Positions 35,230-46,347 of a stretch of 64,000 nucleotides of DNA are shown piece after piece. The DNA comes from Laetiporus sulphureus 93-53 (Eukaryota > Basidiomycota > Agaricomycetes > Polyporales > Laetiporaceae). The notes beneath the pieces were generated by a model. It saw nothing but the letters and a program-made list of their open reading frames with translations. It did not search any database and had not been told where the DNA came from. The first letter of the stretch is position 1. Each line of letters begins with the position of its first letter. Location: assembly GCF_001632365.1 (NCBI RefSeq), contig NW_024468527.1, forward strand, positions 80,440-144,439, in the 5' to 3' direction. The translations under genes and the position numbers were made by a program.

Positions 35230-37162
35230 ATGTCTCAACCCGTGTAGGTGCCCCGTCTTCCATGATTCGCGCATATACTCACCACCAGCAGCGGTGACAT
35301 CGGCCTCATTGGTCTGGCCGTCATGGTATGCAGCTCTGCCCCATGAGAACCGAATTAGTCTGAGCAGACGGTTCTGCGACAGGGCCAAAACTTGATCCTT
35401 AACATGAATGACAAGGGCTTCACCGTTGTTGCGTTCAACCGTACAACGAGCAAAGTAGATCATTTTCTCGCGAACGAAGCAAAGGGTTGGTGATGTCCCC
35501 AAGATATGGGCACACAAGTAGCTCATGCGTCTATCTTGCATTATCAGGGACGAAAGTGCAAGGCGCCCACTCTATTGAGGAGCTGTGCGCCAAGCTTAAG
35601 AAGCCCCGCAAGATTATTCTCCTCGTGAAAGCCGGTCCTGCCGTCGATTCGTTCATTGAGCAGCTCATCCCCCACCTCGAGCCCGGTGACATCGTCATTG
35701 ATGGTGGTAACTCTCACTATCCTGACAGTATCCGCCGCTGCAAGGAGCTCGAGGCGAAGGGCTTCTTGTTCGTTGGCTCCGGCGTTTCCGGTGGTGAGGA
35801 GGGTGCTCGATATGGTCCTTCACTCATGCCGGGCGGTTCGCCCGCCGCATGGCCATTCATCAAACCTATCTTCCAGGCAGCCGCTGCACAGGTCAACGGC
35901 GAGCCCTGCTGCGACTGGGTCGGCGAGACTGGTTCGGGTCACTACGTCAAGATGGTCCACAACGGTCGGTTGCCTCTCGCCTTAACAGAGTCAGTGCCAA
36001 GTGTCTAACACTCGCTTCTCAGGTATCGAGTACGGTGATATGCAGCTGATCGCTGAGGCTTACGACATTCTGCACCGTGGCCTCGACCTAAAGGAGGACG
36101 AGATTGCGGACATTTTCCTCACGTGGAATAAGGGTGTCCTCGACTCGTTCCTGATCGACATTACCGCGAACATCCTGAAATTCAAGGATGACGACGGTGA
36201 GCCCATGGTGAGCAAGATTCTTGACAAGGCAGGCCAAAAGGGAACGGGCAAGTGGACGGCCATCGCTGCGCTTGACGCGGGCATGCCTGGTATGTTATGG
36301 TGTCTGCTTGGTGGTCACGTATATTGACAGCCTTGTTTGCAGTTACGCTCATTGGTGAGGCTGTCTTCGCGCGTTGCCTGTCGTCCATCAAAGAGGAGCG
36401 TGTCCGTGCGAGCAAAGTCATTAGCGGTCCTCAGAAGGAGGAGTTCAAGGGCGATAAGAAGCAGTTCATCGACGATCTTGAGCAGGCATTGTATGCCTCG
36501 AAGATTATATCGTATGCTCAGGGTTTCATGCTCATGAGGGAGACCGCGAAGGAGGTTTGTGCGCCAAACGGGTTGTTGATGTGTCGACTCAATCATGCCG
36601 GTGCCTAGATGAACTGGAACCTGAACTATGCTGGTATCGCGCGCATGTGGCGAGGCGGTTGCATCATCAAGAGTGTCTTCCTTGGTGACATTAACTCGGC
36701 ATACCAGAAGAAACAGGACCTAGAGTCGCTCCTGTTCGACGAATTCTTCAACAAGGCGGTGCACAAGGCACAGCCGGGTTGGAGGCGCATCATCGCGCAG
36801 GCCGTCCTCTGGGGTATTCCAACACCTGCGTTCAGCACCGCACTTGCCTTCTTCGATGGCTATAGAAGCGAAGTCGTCCCAGCAAACATTCTGCAAGCAC
36901 AGGTACGATTTGTAGCCACATCTACCCGCACATAAATTGCTGATGCGTGCGTTTTCTTGTGATAGCGTGACTACTTCGGCGCGCACACTTTCCGAGTTAT
37001 GCCGGGCAAGGAGAGTGCGCATCTCAAGGCTGGCGAGGACATCCGTACGTAATCAGCGACTGAGTCATCCTAGCGCTTGCTCCTCACATTACATTTCCTT
37101 CTATAGATATTAACTGGACCGGCCGTGGCGGTAACGTCGCTGCGAGTACGTACTCTGCATGA
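35230..37162 (+). CDS. gnd1: 6-phosphogluconate dehydrogenase, decarboxylating
   Basis: Model: 35230-35243, 35289-35325, 35383-35485, 35548-35964, 36023-36289, 36343-36554, 36609-36902, 36966-37044, 37107-37162 (1479 nt, 492 aa). N-terminal NADP-binding motif [20 protein letters not shown]; substrate and catalytic segments '[14 protein letters not shown]', '[20 protein letters not shown]', '[20 protein letters not shown]' (catalytic Lys in HYVKMVHNG), and the all-helical dimer domain '[17 protein letters not shown]', ending '[18 protein letters not shown]'. It performs the oxidative pentose phosphate step producing ribulose 5-phosphate, CO2 and NADPH in the cytosol. The first coding exon is only 14 nt. 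Length is normal for the family. Confidence 0.97.
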
Positions 37163-37494
37163 GTATCCACATGCGTACTGCATACAAGGAAGGGGAGGTA
37201 GTTAAAGAAAGCAAGATGTTCTAGTAGCCGTGTAGAAGTTGTGTATTTTTGGATGGCCTTGGTACTGTGTGCCTGGTCCTGATATGTGGGAAGAGCACAT
37301 ATGTCTGTTGCATTATAGAACACAATGAACAAAGATGTATCCTCATCGTGCAATTTTGCGGTCAGCGTGCACGTATACGATTCTTGTAGCTCCGAGTCGT
37401 TCTCCGGCTTGGTGAGATGTGAGAAACGGATGTGATCGAGAGTGTTGCGGAGGGACGCCGATGCCTAATTTGGCAAACTTTGTGGAAGACTTTC
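37163..37494. other. Intergenic, 332 bp
   Basis: Holds the 6PGDH 3' UTR and the short promoter of the ASNSD1-like gene. No other feature seen. Confidence 0.5.
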
Positions 37495-39959
37495 ATGTGT
37501 GGGATTCTGTTCTCCCTCCAGTCTGGAGCGGTGAGAGACGACTGGCTCGCGGACCTCTTCCGGCAGCTGCAAGCTGCGAACACTGCCCGAGGTTCGCACT
37601 GCCAGGGACACACCGAACTGCAGTGCTCTCACATATGAAGAATGATTGTAGGTCCGGATGCCCAGGATACCGTTCGGATATTGGTGCGGAAGTGCTCGTT
37701 GACGTTCTTTGCGTCTGAGCTTCGGCTGCGTGGGGATGCGTACATTGCACAGCCGCATAGAGATACTAGCGGAAATATTCTATGTTGGAATGGTGAGGTG
37801 AGCATCAATTGCTGCTGTGGAATTTGGCGGGGAGATATCAAATAACACATGCATTATTCTTGACAGATATTCGGGGGCATAGATGTGAGTACGAGAGTCC
37901 CGTTCTATAGGTTTTCGAATGAATGAATGTCTCTCAGGTCGCGTCGGAGGAGAACGATGGCGCAAAATTGTTTTCACTGCTTCAGAAGCAGGAAACTGCA
38001 GAAGGCATCCGAGACTGCTTAGGCAGTATTGAGGGCCCGTAAGTACTGCCGCGCTTCTCGTGAAGGCACAGTTCTAATTTATGTCTTCGAGCCAGCTATG
38101 CCGTGGTATATTATCAAGTGAGATATTCTTAACGTTGAAGATGACGATAGTTAATAGTAATGGCCTGCAGCACTCGGCTCGCCGCCTGTTCTTCGCTCGC
38201 GATCCGCTCGGGCGACGCTCTCTGCTGATTCACAGACCGATGGCTGAGAACCCGTATTTTCTGTTGTGCTCCGTCTCAATAGGCTCTCACTCCGGCTATA
38301 CGCTGGAAGAGTTGTCGACACATTGCATCTATGTGCTTGATATCGCACGTTTAAGATTTGTAGACAGTGTAGGAGAGATTTTTAACATGCTTGTAGAGCT
38401 CTCTGATGTGAGTCACTCCTCAGGTAGAGGCTTCGTTCGAAGAATGCCTGCAAGAGGTCCCAAGATATGACCCGAAAGCACCATCAAAATACGTATGGTT
38501 CGAAACGTCTTCATATGACATATCTATGTGCTAAAAGGTTATGCATATAGGCACGTCTCGATAGAATCAATGTGATGATACCTGAGGATCCGCCCAAAGT
38601 CGAGGATCTGGCACGAATTCCCGAACATCTGACATCAGCCGTCGATGAATTGCTATCTCACCTCGACCTTAGTGTCAGATTACGCGTCCAGAACGTCCCA
38701 AGAGTGGCGTCAGTGCACCCTCTTTAATCCTTTTGTGATATGCCAACTGACTTAGTGTGACAGGACGTCCGTTGGCCAAGCAAGAGTAGCAGTACTCTTC
38801 AGTGGAGGCATCGATTCGACCATGCTAGCATTTCTTGCTCACAGGTGCATGACAAATCCTGATATCCCCGCCTTGACTCTGATCTCATGAACTGTCCTTC
38901 TAGGCATGTCGACCCCTCAGAACCTATCGACTTGCTGAATGTTGCCTTTGAGAACCCACGTAAGATCTGTGTGAAGGTTGAAGGTAACATTGGCGGGCTT
39001 CCCAAGAGAGAGAAAAAGCTGCGCGAGCGGATCGATTACTCGACAGTCAATGTCACGTATGGTGTGCCGGATAGGCTGACAGGTCTTCTTGAGCTCGAGG
39101 AGCTGCGGCGGCTGTGTCCTGGTCGTGTCTGGAATTTCGTATGTGGATCTTCTGCTGGCTTCGACACTATTAGACTGTCTGTGTTTGCACTCAGGTCGAG
39201 ATCAACGTTCCTTTTGAAGTCAGTCCGTTGCATCATAATGACTTGAAGGATACTGACGGAAACAGGAATCGCAAGAGGCTCGACCGATCGTCGAAGCGCT
39301 TATGTTTCCGAGCAGAACGGTGATGGACCTGGTAAGTACCGTTGGTATGTCTCATCCCTTACAAGCTCGCGTTGAATCATCGTGCAGAGCTTGGCCGTCG
39401 CGCTATATTTTGCAGCACGAGGAATCGGCCAGGTTCGCAGCATGCCTGACTCAAAACCTGTCGCATACGTGTCTCCTGCCCGCGTTCTTCTGAATGGACT
39501 GGGGTCGGATGAACTGCTCGGGGGATACGGTCGTTTCCGGACATGCTTCAAAGTAGGCGGATGGCAAGCGATTATTGGCGAGGTGAGAGACCTTTTTAAT
39601 ATTTCGTGCCGCATCAGATACGATTTTCCTATCTTACAGCTTCAGCTTGAACTTGACCGGATACCGATGCGGAACCTTGGCCGGGACGATAGAGTCATTT
39701 CCTCGCGCGGCAAGGAGACGCGGCATCCCTTCCTTTCCTTGTCCGTGGTTTCGTTCCTTGCACAGCTACCGGTGCACCTGAAGACGGACCCGAGACTTGA
39801 GTCAGGTCTGGGAGAAAAGATGCTGCTGAGACTGGCAGCGCGGAAAGTCGGGTTGGTTGAGGCGAGCAGCAGGAAAAAGCGGGCGATGCAGTTTGGTAGC
39901 CACTCAGCACGGATGTCACCCGGAGAGGGCGAAAAAAAAGGCGGTCTATTGATCAGGTG
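37495..39959 (+). CDS. Asparagine synthetase domain protein (ASNSD1-like), 3' end in gap
   Basis: ATG 37495 gives MCGILFSLQSG, so Cys2 can be the nucleophile of a class II glutamine amidotransferase; RGPDAQDT (after the first intron) and ILCWNGEIFGG complete that domain, followed by LGSIEGPYAVVYY. The synthetase half has the PP-loop VAVLFSGGIDSTMLAFLAHR, then 'RPIVEALMFPSRTVMDLSLA', 'ARVLLNGLGSDELLGGYGRF' and 'ETRHPFLSLSVVSFLAQLPV'. The end 'KKRAMQFGSHSARM' is typical of the ASNSD1 C-terminus rather than of true asparagine synthetase, whose N-terminal and PP-loop segments are longer and differ. The frame then runs into the assembly gap, so the last residues and stop are missing. Many short introns. 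Whether this protein makes asparagine is unknown for the family. Confidence 0.88.
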
Positions 39960-40059
39960 NNNNNNNNNNNNNNNNNNNNNNNNNNNNNNNNNNNNNNNNN
40001 NNNNNNNNNNNNNNNNNNNNNNNNNNNNNNNNNNNNNNNNNNNNNNNNNNNNNNNNNNN
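39960..40059. other. Assembly gap (100 N)
   Basis: Exactly 100 ambiguous bases, the conventional placeholder for a gap of unknown size. It separates the ASNSD1-like 3' end from the prohibitin promoter, so the true distance between them is unknown. Confidence 0.99.
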
Positions 40060-40213
40060 GTGGACTGCACCATGCACGCTCAATCTAAAGTGATCTCTCG
40101 CAAGTTGAAGTATACGTGTGTGGCCACTATAGGCGCCCAGTCACGCGCGTGGGCGATCGAAAGTGACGCGCCCGCCGGCACAAAACGCGTCCTGCAGCTT
40201 CACTCCTACTACC

Positions 40214-41488
40214 ATGGCTCTCCCTTCATTTGCAGGCCGGCTCATCGGTCAGTCTGAGGCACTCTGCTTGTATTCAAGTCACCCTGACTGTTCTGTGGCT
40301 GCGCAGTGCCCGTGGCTGTCGCCGCGGCAGTCATACAGGCTAGCATCTATGATGTCCCAGGAGGCTACCGTGCCGTCATGTTCGACCGTTTCCAAGGAGT
40401 CATGAACAAGGTATGGGGCACACCAGTAATACGGGCTTGTCGAGCCATCATACTCAGGATAGGCACCTCGTTAAATCCAGGCGAAGCCGGAGGGCACGCA
40501 TTTCCTCGTTCCATGGCTTCAACGCGCCATATTGTACGACTGCCGCATCAAGCCCCGCGTGAGCTTTTGCGTTCTGTATCTGCACCTCCCCGTCTTTGAC
40601 CCTCATATTCTACTATTGCAGAACATTTCCACCACCACTGGCTCAAAAGATCTACAGATGGTCTCTATAACTCTTCGCGTGCTCTCACGGCCCGACGTCG
40701 AGCACCTTTCCAAAATCTATCAAAGCCTAGGTCTGGACTACGACGAGAGGGTCCTACCTTCCATTGGCAATGAAGTATTGAAAGCCATCGTGGCTCAGTT
40801 TGATGCTGCCGAGCTGATCACGCAACGGGAGGTGGTGAGTAAAGAAAAACTAGGACGTCGTTCTTATCCCTAACTCTTGCCTAGGTCTCATCTCGGATCC
40901 GTGAAGACTTGCTGCAGCGTGCGGGCGAGTTCAACATCAAGCTTGAGGATGTCTCCATCACCCATCTCACTTTCGGAAAGGTACGCCCTTCACATCGGAC
41001 CGGCAAGCGCGATCACTCATGACATCACACGACTGCAGGAATTCACTCAGGTCAGTTTAATGTATGCTATCTCATTGACAAACGCTGATTGACCACGTGT
41101 AGGCTGTTGAAGCGAAGCAAATTGCCCAGCAAGGTATGTTTTTCATGGCCTCAATCAGTTTCACGTGCTGAGCATCATCCAGATGCTGAGCGTGCCAAGT
41201 TCATCGTCGAAAAGGTGAGCATCCAGTGACTTTTCTGGATGGCTTGACGCTGAACTACTTCTTCAGGCGGAACAAGAGCGGCAGGCGGCAGTTGTCCGGG
41301 CAGAAGGTGAGGCCGAGGCTGCTGCGACCATCTCGCGGGCGCTGGACAAGGCGGGCGAGGCATTTGTGACGTTCCGGAAGATTGAAACGAGCAAGGCGAT
41401 TGTGCAGTCTTTGGCGAACAACCCGAATGTTACGTATATTCCGAGCGGGGGTGGGAATGTGCTGTTGAGTGTACCTACGCAGAAGTAG
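40214..41488 (+). CDS. phb1: Prohibitin 1
   Basis: Model: 40214-40247, 40307-40410, 40481-40558, 40622-40834, 40885-40980, 41039-41050, 41103-41133, 41183-41214, 41267-41488 (822 nt, 273 aa). Start [20 protein letters not shown] provides the N-terminal membrane anchor; then the SPFH/PHB domain: '[19 protein letters not shown]', '[18 protein letters not shown]', '[18 protein letters not shown]', '[17 protein letters not shown]', '[20 protein letters not shown]'. A C-terminal Ala/Glu-rich coiled coil follows. These motifs (LITQRE, LTHLTFGKEFT) are those of Phb1 rather than Phb2. Phb1 and Phb2 form a ring complex in the mitochondrial inner membrane that supports m-AAA protease and cristae. EFTQ is encoded by a 12-nt exon. 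Confidence 0.96.
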
Positions 41489-41887
41489 TTCATTTGATTG
41501 ACTTTGTCGTTTGCGCATGTCGTGTATGTAAGGCTGATTCGTGAGAAGCGCCTCGTGAGCCTGTGCTGCATCTGATTAATCGGGCCCGGAGATGTCCGAA
41601 CGAGCTTATCCCAGGGAAGCGCTCTTTGCTCTGAACACAACGGTCCTCTCCTGACTGCCATCGTCTCGCTGTCCGCTTCTCTCTATTCTCCCATTTTTCT
41701 CTCCTCTCTCTCCTCCTCTCTTCCCCTCTTTGTCTCCTCTGTCTCATATCGGACTTATCTCCTACTCGCGTTTGCTCTGTAGTCAATTTTCCTGTTGTGA
41801 ATATCTCCCGATCATCGCAACCCCATCGGACAAGCTCTCATCGTCCCCTCTCGCAGGCCGTAACGATTTCATTGTCTGTTTGTCATC
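41489..41887 (+). promoter_or_regulatory. Promoter and leader of pub1 with long pyrimidine tract
   Basis: 399 bp between phb1 and pub1. Positions ~41645-41750 are almost pure CT (runs of TCTC and CCTC), followed by a TATTTATT-poor leader to the ATG at 41888. Long CT tracts just upstream of the transcription start are a known feature of highly expressed fungal genes; the role here is inference. Confidence 0.45.
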
Positions 41888-43442
41888 ATGAACTCGATGA
41901 GTCCAATGGCCGCGGCTGAGGCACCCGTAAGTAGCAGTTTCCCGCGTTCATTCAGTCATAGCTCATCTTTATCTCGCTCCGGCAATTTGATCGGCGGTTT
42001 TCGTTGTGACGTTTGCTGACTAGCAGAGGCGGGCTCACCTTTACGTTGGCAACTTGAGCCCAAGAGTCACCGAGTATATGCTTACCGAGATCTTTGCTGT
42101 GGCCGGGCCCGTACAGCACGTCAAAATCATTCCGGACCGCAACTACCAGCACGGTGGTCTGAACTACGGCTTCGTCGAATATATGGATATGCGAGCCGCC
42201 GAGACCGCTCTGCAGACGTTGAACGGACGAAAGATCTTTGACACCGAGATCCGTGTCAATTGGGCATACCAGGGTCAGCAAAACAAAGAGGACACGAGCA
42301 ACCACTACCACGTCTTCGTGGGCGACCTCAGTCCCGAGGTCAACGACGAGGTCCTCGCAAAAGCCTTCAGCGCATTCGGCACCCTCTCTGATGCCCGCGT
42401 CATGTGGGACATGAACTCGGGCAAGTCTCGTGGCTACGGTTTCCTCGCTTTCAGGGACAAGACCGACGCTGAGCAGGCAATCGCTACGATGAACGGAGAA
42501 TGGCTCGGTTCGCGCGCTATTCGCGTGAATTGGGCTAACCAGAAGACGCAAGGCGGCCCGTCCTCTGCGTCTGCTGGGACTCCGCGCATCGGAGGGATAG
42601 GTGGTGGCGCGCCCGCGCCGATCAATTTCCAGGGCGGACCGTTGTCCTACGAGTCCGTCGTGCAGCAGACCCCAGCGTACAACACCACCGTCTACGTCGG
42701 CAACCTGGTTCCTTACTGCACGCAGGCGGACCTCATCCCCCTCTTCCAGTCCATCGGCTATCTGTCTGAGATCCGCATGCAGTCCGATCGCGGCTTCGCG
42801 TTCGTCAAGCTGGACACGCACGAGCATGCCGCTATGGCGATCGTGCAGTTGCAAGGTCAGATGGTCCATGGTCGTCCCATTAAGTGCAGCTGGGGCAAGG
42901 ATCGCGCTGACGGTGGCGGCTCCCTGTCTGCGGGCTCCCTGAGCCCCACGCCCACCGCAACCCCATACACAAACATGGTGCGTACTCCATACAGTCATAC
43001 CAGACACCTCGTGCGCATATATTGACCGTCTGTTATGAATTTGCTATTTTAGCCGATGTATGGCATGCCTCAGCCGAACACTTATGGCCAGTACGGCTTC
43101 GGCGCTTACGGTGGCTTCCCCAACCAGGCTGCGACAGGTACGCCAGGAGGTGCAGCGGCGGGCATGGGCAGCCCTGTGGCGGGCACTGCGGGTATGGCGA
43201 TTGGTGCGGGGGCTTCCACAGGTGGTGCGGATCCTGCTGCTGCTGCCGCCGCCGCCGCACAGGCTGCTACGGGACAGTGGGCAGGCGCCGACCCTAGCCA
43301 GTACTATTCCAACTACTGGGGAGGTGAGAGGTTCTTGTACTCAGCTGTTCTGGTTTGCTGACGTACTGTATGCGCAGGCTATTATGGACAGCAACCTGCC
43401 GGCCAGGGCGCGGCAGATCCTCAGCATCAGGGTACCGCTTAA
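41888..43442 (+). CDS. pub1: Pub1/TIA-1-like RNA-binding protein with three RRMs
   Basis: Model: 41888-41926, 42027-42977 (42024 is an equally good exon start, adding one Gln), 43053-43323, 43378-43442; about 441 aa. RRM1 starts RRAHLYVGNLSPRVTEYMLT, with RNP1 'LNYGFVEYMD'; RRM2 'NHYHVFVGDLSPEVNDEVL' with RNP1 'SRGYGFLAFRD'; RRM3 'NTTVYVGNLVPYCTQADL' with RNP1 'DRGFAFVKLDT'. A Gly/Ala/Gln-rich tail has an Ala run (eight Ala near 43230-43260) and the PQ-rich end GQQPAGQGAADPQHQGTA. Three RRMs in this order with an extended RRM2-RRM3 linker match S. cerevisiae Pub1 and metazoan TIA-1, which bind U-rich and poly(A) RNA, tune mRNA stability and form stress granules through the low-complexity tail. 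Confidence 0.94.
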
Positions 43443-43906
43443 ATCGACTTTGATCGTCTAACAATCTCGAATGTAGCAATTGTCGTCAAAGTTACGTCGT
43501 CCAATTGTGCCAGTATGACTCAATGATTCGTCTACGTGCTCTGTTACAAATATTGCACAGCACAGCCCCACTGTTGTTCGTATAAAATGTCGTTCCTCGT
43601 ACAGCCACAGTTTCGTCCATAGCTGCAGCTCTGCTCTTTCTATGATGAAATGGGTTTCCCCTACTCCTTTGTTCATTTTTTTTCTGATCGTTATCACGTT
43701 CACCTGTGTCTTATAAGCTCACCTATTTATTTGTCTCAGCACTAGTCCGTTTCGGCCTGTGCACTGACAATGTAATAGGCAGAATTACAGCTTTCCTTGC
43801 TCGTGTATTTCTCCGACGCTCATACAGACGTATCGCCGACACCAGATGAGATCGCTAGCGACCTCACTGCAAGTACGTATCACTCCTCGTCAATCTATCC
43901 CGTAGA
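43443..43906. other. Intergenic, convergent 3' regions
   Basis: 464 bp between the pub1 stop and the stop of the minus-strand secreted gene. AT-rich, consistent with 3' UTRs; nothing else recognised. Confidence 0.5.
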
Positions 43907-44489
43907 TTATGAGACCACGTTCTGGATCTCAGCCTCTGGGTGGTAGTTAGCAGGCGAATCGATTTCAGGTCGCAAGCAACTTACGACTGCCGGTGTGACC
44001 ATTTCTTCTGCCAGTCTCGTTGGGGGTTTGACCATTCGTATCTGAGGGCTTGTCATTCACGCGGCCACCATCGTAGGGGTTGGCAGGCTGGGCGGGCTCC
44101 TCAGGCGTGTTGCTAGTCCCAGCGCCAGATGCATTGGGGCCGGTTCCAGCGATTGGGCTGCCGGCATCACCAGGCAGGACGCCATCAGGGATGCCATTAG
44201 GGACGTCATTAGAGACGCCATTAGGGACGCCGTTGGGGGCCCCACCAGGGACGCCACCAAGGAGGCCACCAGGGAGGCCATTAGAGAAGCCTGAGGTACC
44301 ACCAAGTACACCGCCTGCGGCATCCTCGAGTTGTCTGAGCTGGAGTGGGTTCGAGTTTAGGGACCCTGGTGGCTTGACCTCGGTAACACGAGGATGGGTG
44401 ACGACGTTCCCATTCGGAAAGGCGGAGACGAGAGTTGGGCTGACGGTGGCGGCGGCCATGATGGAGAAGGCGATGATTGGGCTGCGCAT
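43907..44489 (-). CDS. Secreted low-complexity protein A, Gly/Pro/Asn repeats
   Basis: Model, minus strand: 43985-44489 and 43907-43935 (534 nt, 177 aa). The unspliced frame would stop at 43965, but a perfect GTAAGT donor, a CTAAC branch-like site and a CAG acceptor remove that stop and extend the protein by nine residues (ending QNVVS). The signal peptide MRSPIIAFSIMAAATVSPTL is cleaved probably after VSA. The mature protein is hydrophilic: 'LQLRQLEDAAGGVLGGTSGF', then four-residue repeats of type NGVP/GGVP, then a Thr/Asn/Gly tail. No cysteine. The signal peptide closely resembles those of the neighbours B and C. Function unknown; could be a cell-wall or matrix protein. Confidence 0.72.
44181..44288 (-). 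repeat. 12-bp minisatellite, nine units, inside gene A
   Basis: Nine head-to-tail 12-bp units with plus-strand consensus GCCATTAGGGAC. In frame they encode four-residue units around P-N-G-V and P-G-G-L on the minus strand. Units differ by one to four bases. Because the unit is a multiple of three, copy-number change keeps the frame. Confidence 0.85.
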
Positions 44490-44747
44490 GTTGAAGGAGT
44501 GCGGGGGTAGCGGTGTGAGGGAGCGTGAGGATGAATAGGAATGAATAAGTTATCGACGGCGGCGTGAGCTGGCCTTTATGAACATCCGTACAAGGTTCAG
44601 CTCCCGCCGCTGCTTCTGCTCGATCACCGGGCCACCTTCCTTTTGTGGAAGGTGTCCTTCCGTATATGGTAGCAGTGTTCAAGTACGATCGTCGAGCGTT
44701 GCTCTAATTCAACCTATTATACACTCCTTTAACGCCTGTAGATTCAG

Positions 44748-46081
44748 ATGCGCAGCCCTGTGGTTGCATTCTCGCTCATCGCAGCGGCCGCGGTCTCCTC
44801 TGCGTCCGCCGCCAACTTCCCCAAATCCCCCGACCTGAGCACCGGCAGCCTCTCCCCTCCCGCAGACTTCCTGGAGAACAGACCAGGGGTGATCAGCAAC
44901 TATGTGCATGGCAAGCGTCGCGACATACCAGCCGGTCTGGGTACCGTAAATGCAGCCGTGCACGATCCTCCCAGGCCAAACCGTGACCTGGTCGCGCATG
45001 AGCGAAGGGCGCCAGGGGAGCGCAGAGTCGGGTCTGACAGGGCTGACGCAAGGCAGGACGATGGACACGCGCCGCCGCCCAGACCAGAGCACCCCCGCCC
45101 TGCTGACGGTGCCACAGGCTGCAACACCGGTAATACCAACGCAGCGAACGTGGCAGGAGTTGAGCAGAACAGCCCGCTTGCTGGTGCGTTCTGACACTGT
45201 ATCAGAGGTCATTCAACGATGTTAATCTTCACACAGTGGTAACAGGTAATCCAGACGGAGGGGTGTCCTGTACAGGCAACGTCCACGGCGAGCCCGCAGA
45301 TCAGACAGGCCAGCTCGGCTCAGGCGAGAGTGTCGTCTCTCCAGACGCCGCTCCGGAAGAAGGCAGCGACGTCTTCAATACGAACATTTCTGACCTCCTC
45401 GGTACGTCATGCAACCACTAGCACACAATACGATATCCGACTATCCCTTTGATCCAGGTCAGAACGACACGTCCTCTTCCGACAACGCCATTGACTCCAA
45501 CGCCGGCGAAACCAACGATATCGCGCAGCCCGCATTTAACGCCAACGGATACCCCATCTACCCCGGAACCCGCACCACGCAGGCTCGCAGGGGACTTAGC
45601 ACACTCACACCCACGGACGCGCGCTCGAGCCTGTACGAAGTCGTCAACAGCACGAGCCAGATCGCCATCCGAGACGAACATCACCACCACCAGGCGCTCA
45701 TCCGAAGACTCAAGATGAGCGGCGCTCGTGTACCGCGGAGCGGCGCAGATGTCGATTCTGCATACGAGAACGACCCGGTTCTCGACCATGTGACAGCCGG
45801 TGCGTGTATGCGTGCACCTAACGTTTCTGAAAATACCTAAACTTGGCGTTTGCGACGTAGAGGGGAAACCGGGCGAGAGCACACAAGGCGCCGCCATCCC
45901 AGGGATTGGCACACCGCAGCATCCCGGTGGGAATGCCTATCCCGGGGCGGTAGGGTCCAGCAGAGGAGGCAGGGTCATTGAGAGCGGCAACGTAATCAAC
46001 GGCGAGGGAGCATCGAACGTGCCTGGTGCGGGAGGACGGTCCCAGAGTGGGACTGCTGTCGGCGGCAATGGTGTACTCTGA
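44748..46081 (+). CDS. Secreted low-complexity protein B (GGNAYPG motif)
   Basis: Model: 44748-45183, 45237-45401, 45458-45799, 45861-46081 (1164 nt, 387 aa); every intron is phase 1. Signal peptide MRSPVVAFSLIAAAAVSSAS, close to that of gene A. The mature chain is hydrophilic with RRAPGERR-type basic clusters, few cysteines (GATGCNTGN, GGVSCTGNV), a central 'DEHHHHQALIRRL' helix-like part, and a C-terminal segment 'QHPGGNAYPGAVGSSRGG' followed by 'VINGEGASNVPGAGG'. The GGNAY-x-G-x-x-G-x-x-x-GG pattern is the same repeat found several times in gene C. Genes A and B are divergent (starts 258 bp apart). Function unknown. Clean splice phase and codon bias support the model. Confidence 0.75.
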
Positions 46082-46260
46082 TCTGCATCTGGCCATTGCG
46101 GAGGACGTGTTCAGAGTTTCTTATATATTCTAGCTTTGTGTATCATACCCTCAGTTATTTGTAGCCCTATGGATTTGTGTCGAACGCGTTCTCACCAACC
46201 TGGCACACAGGGCCGTTCACTTGAAGCACGCAATCTAAATCACTGAAGATTAACTGTATA

Positions 46261-46309
46261 GTGATTGTGGGTATCTAGTGATTGTGGGTATCTAGTGATG
46301 TGGTATCTC
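46261..46309 (+). repeat. 17-bp tandem repeat, nearly three copies
   Basis: GTGATTGTGGGTATCTA occurs twice perfectly (46261-46277, 46278-46294), and a third degenerate copy follows to 46309. It lies between the convergent stops of genes B and C. Confidence 0.85.
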
Positions 46310-46347
46310 GAAGAAAAGATCGTCACGCGCATGAAATCAATACTGTA

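Noticed and set aside
41952..43007. Minus-strand ORF of 351 codons
   Set aside because: Antisense of the three-RRM Pub1 exon; long antisense frames arise from GC-rich codon bias.
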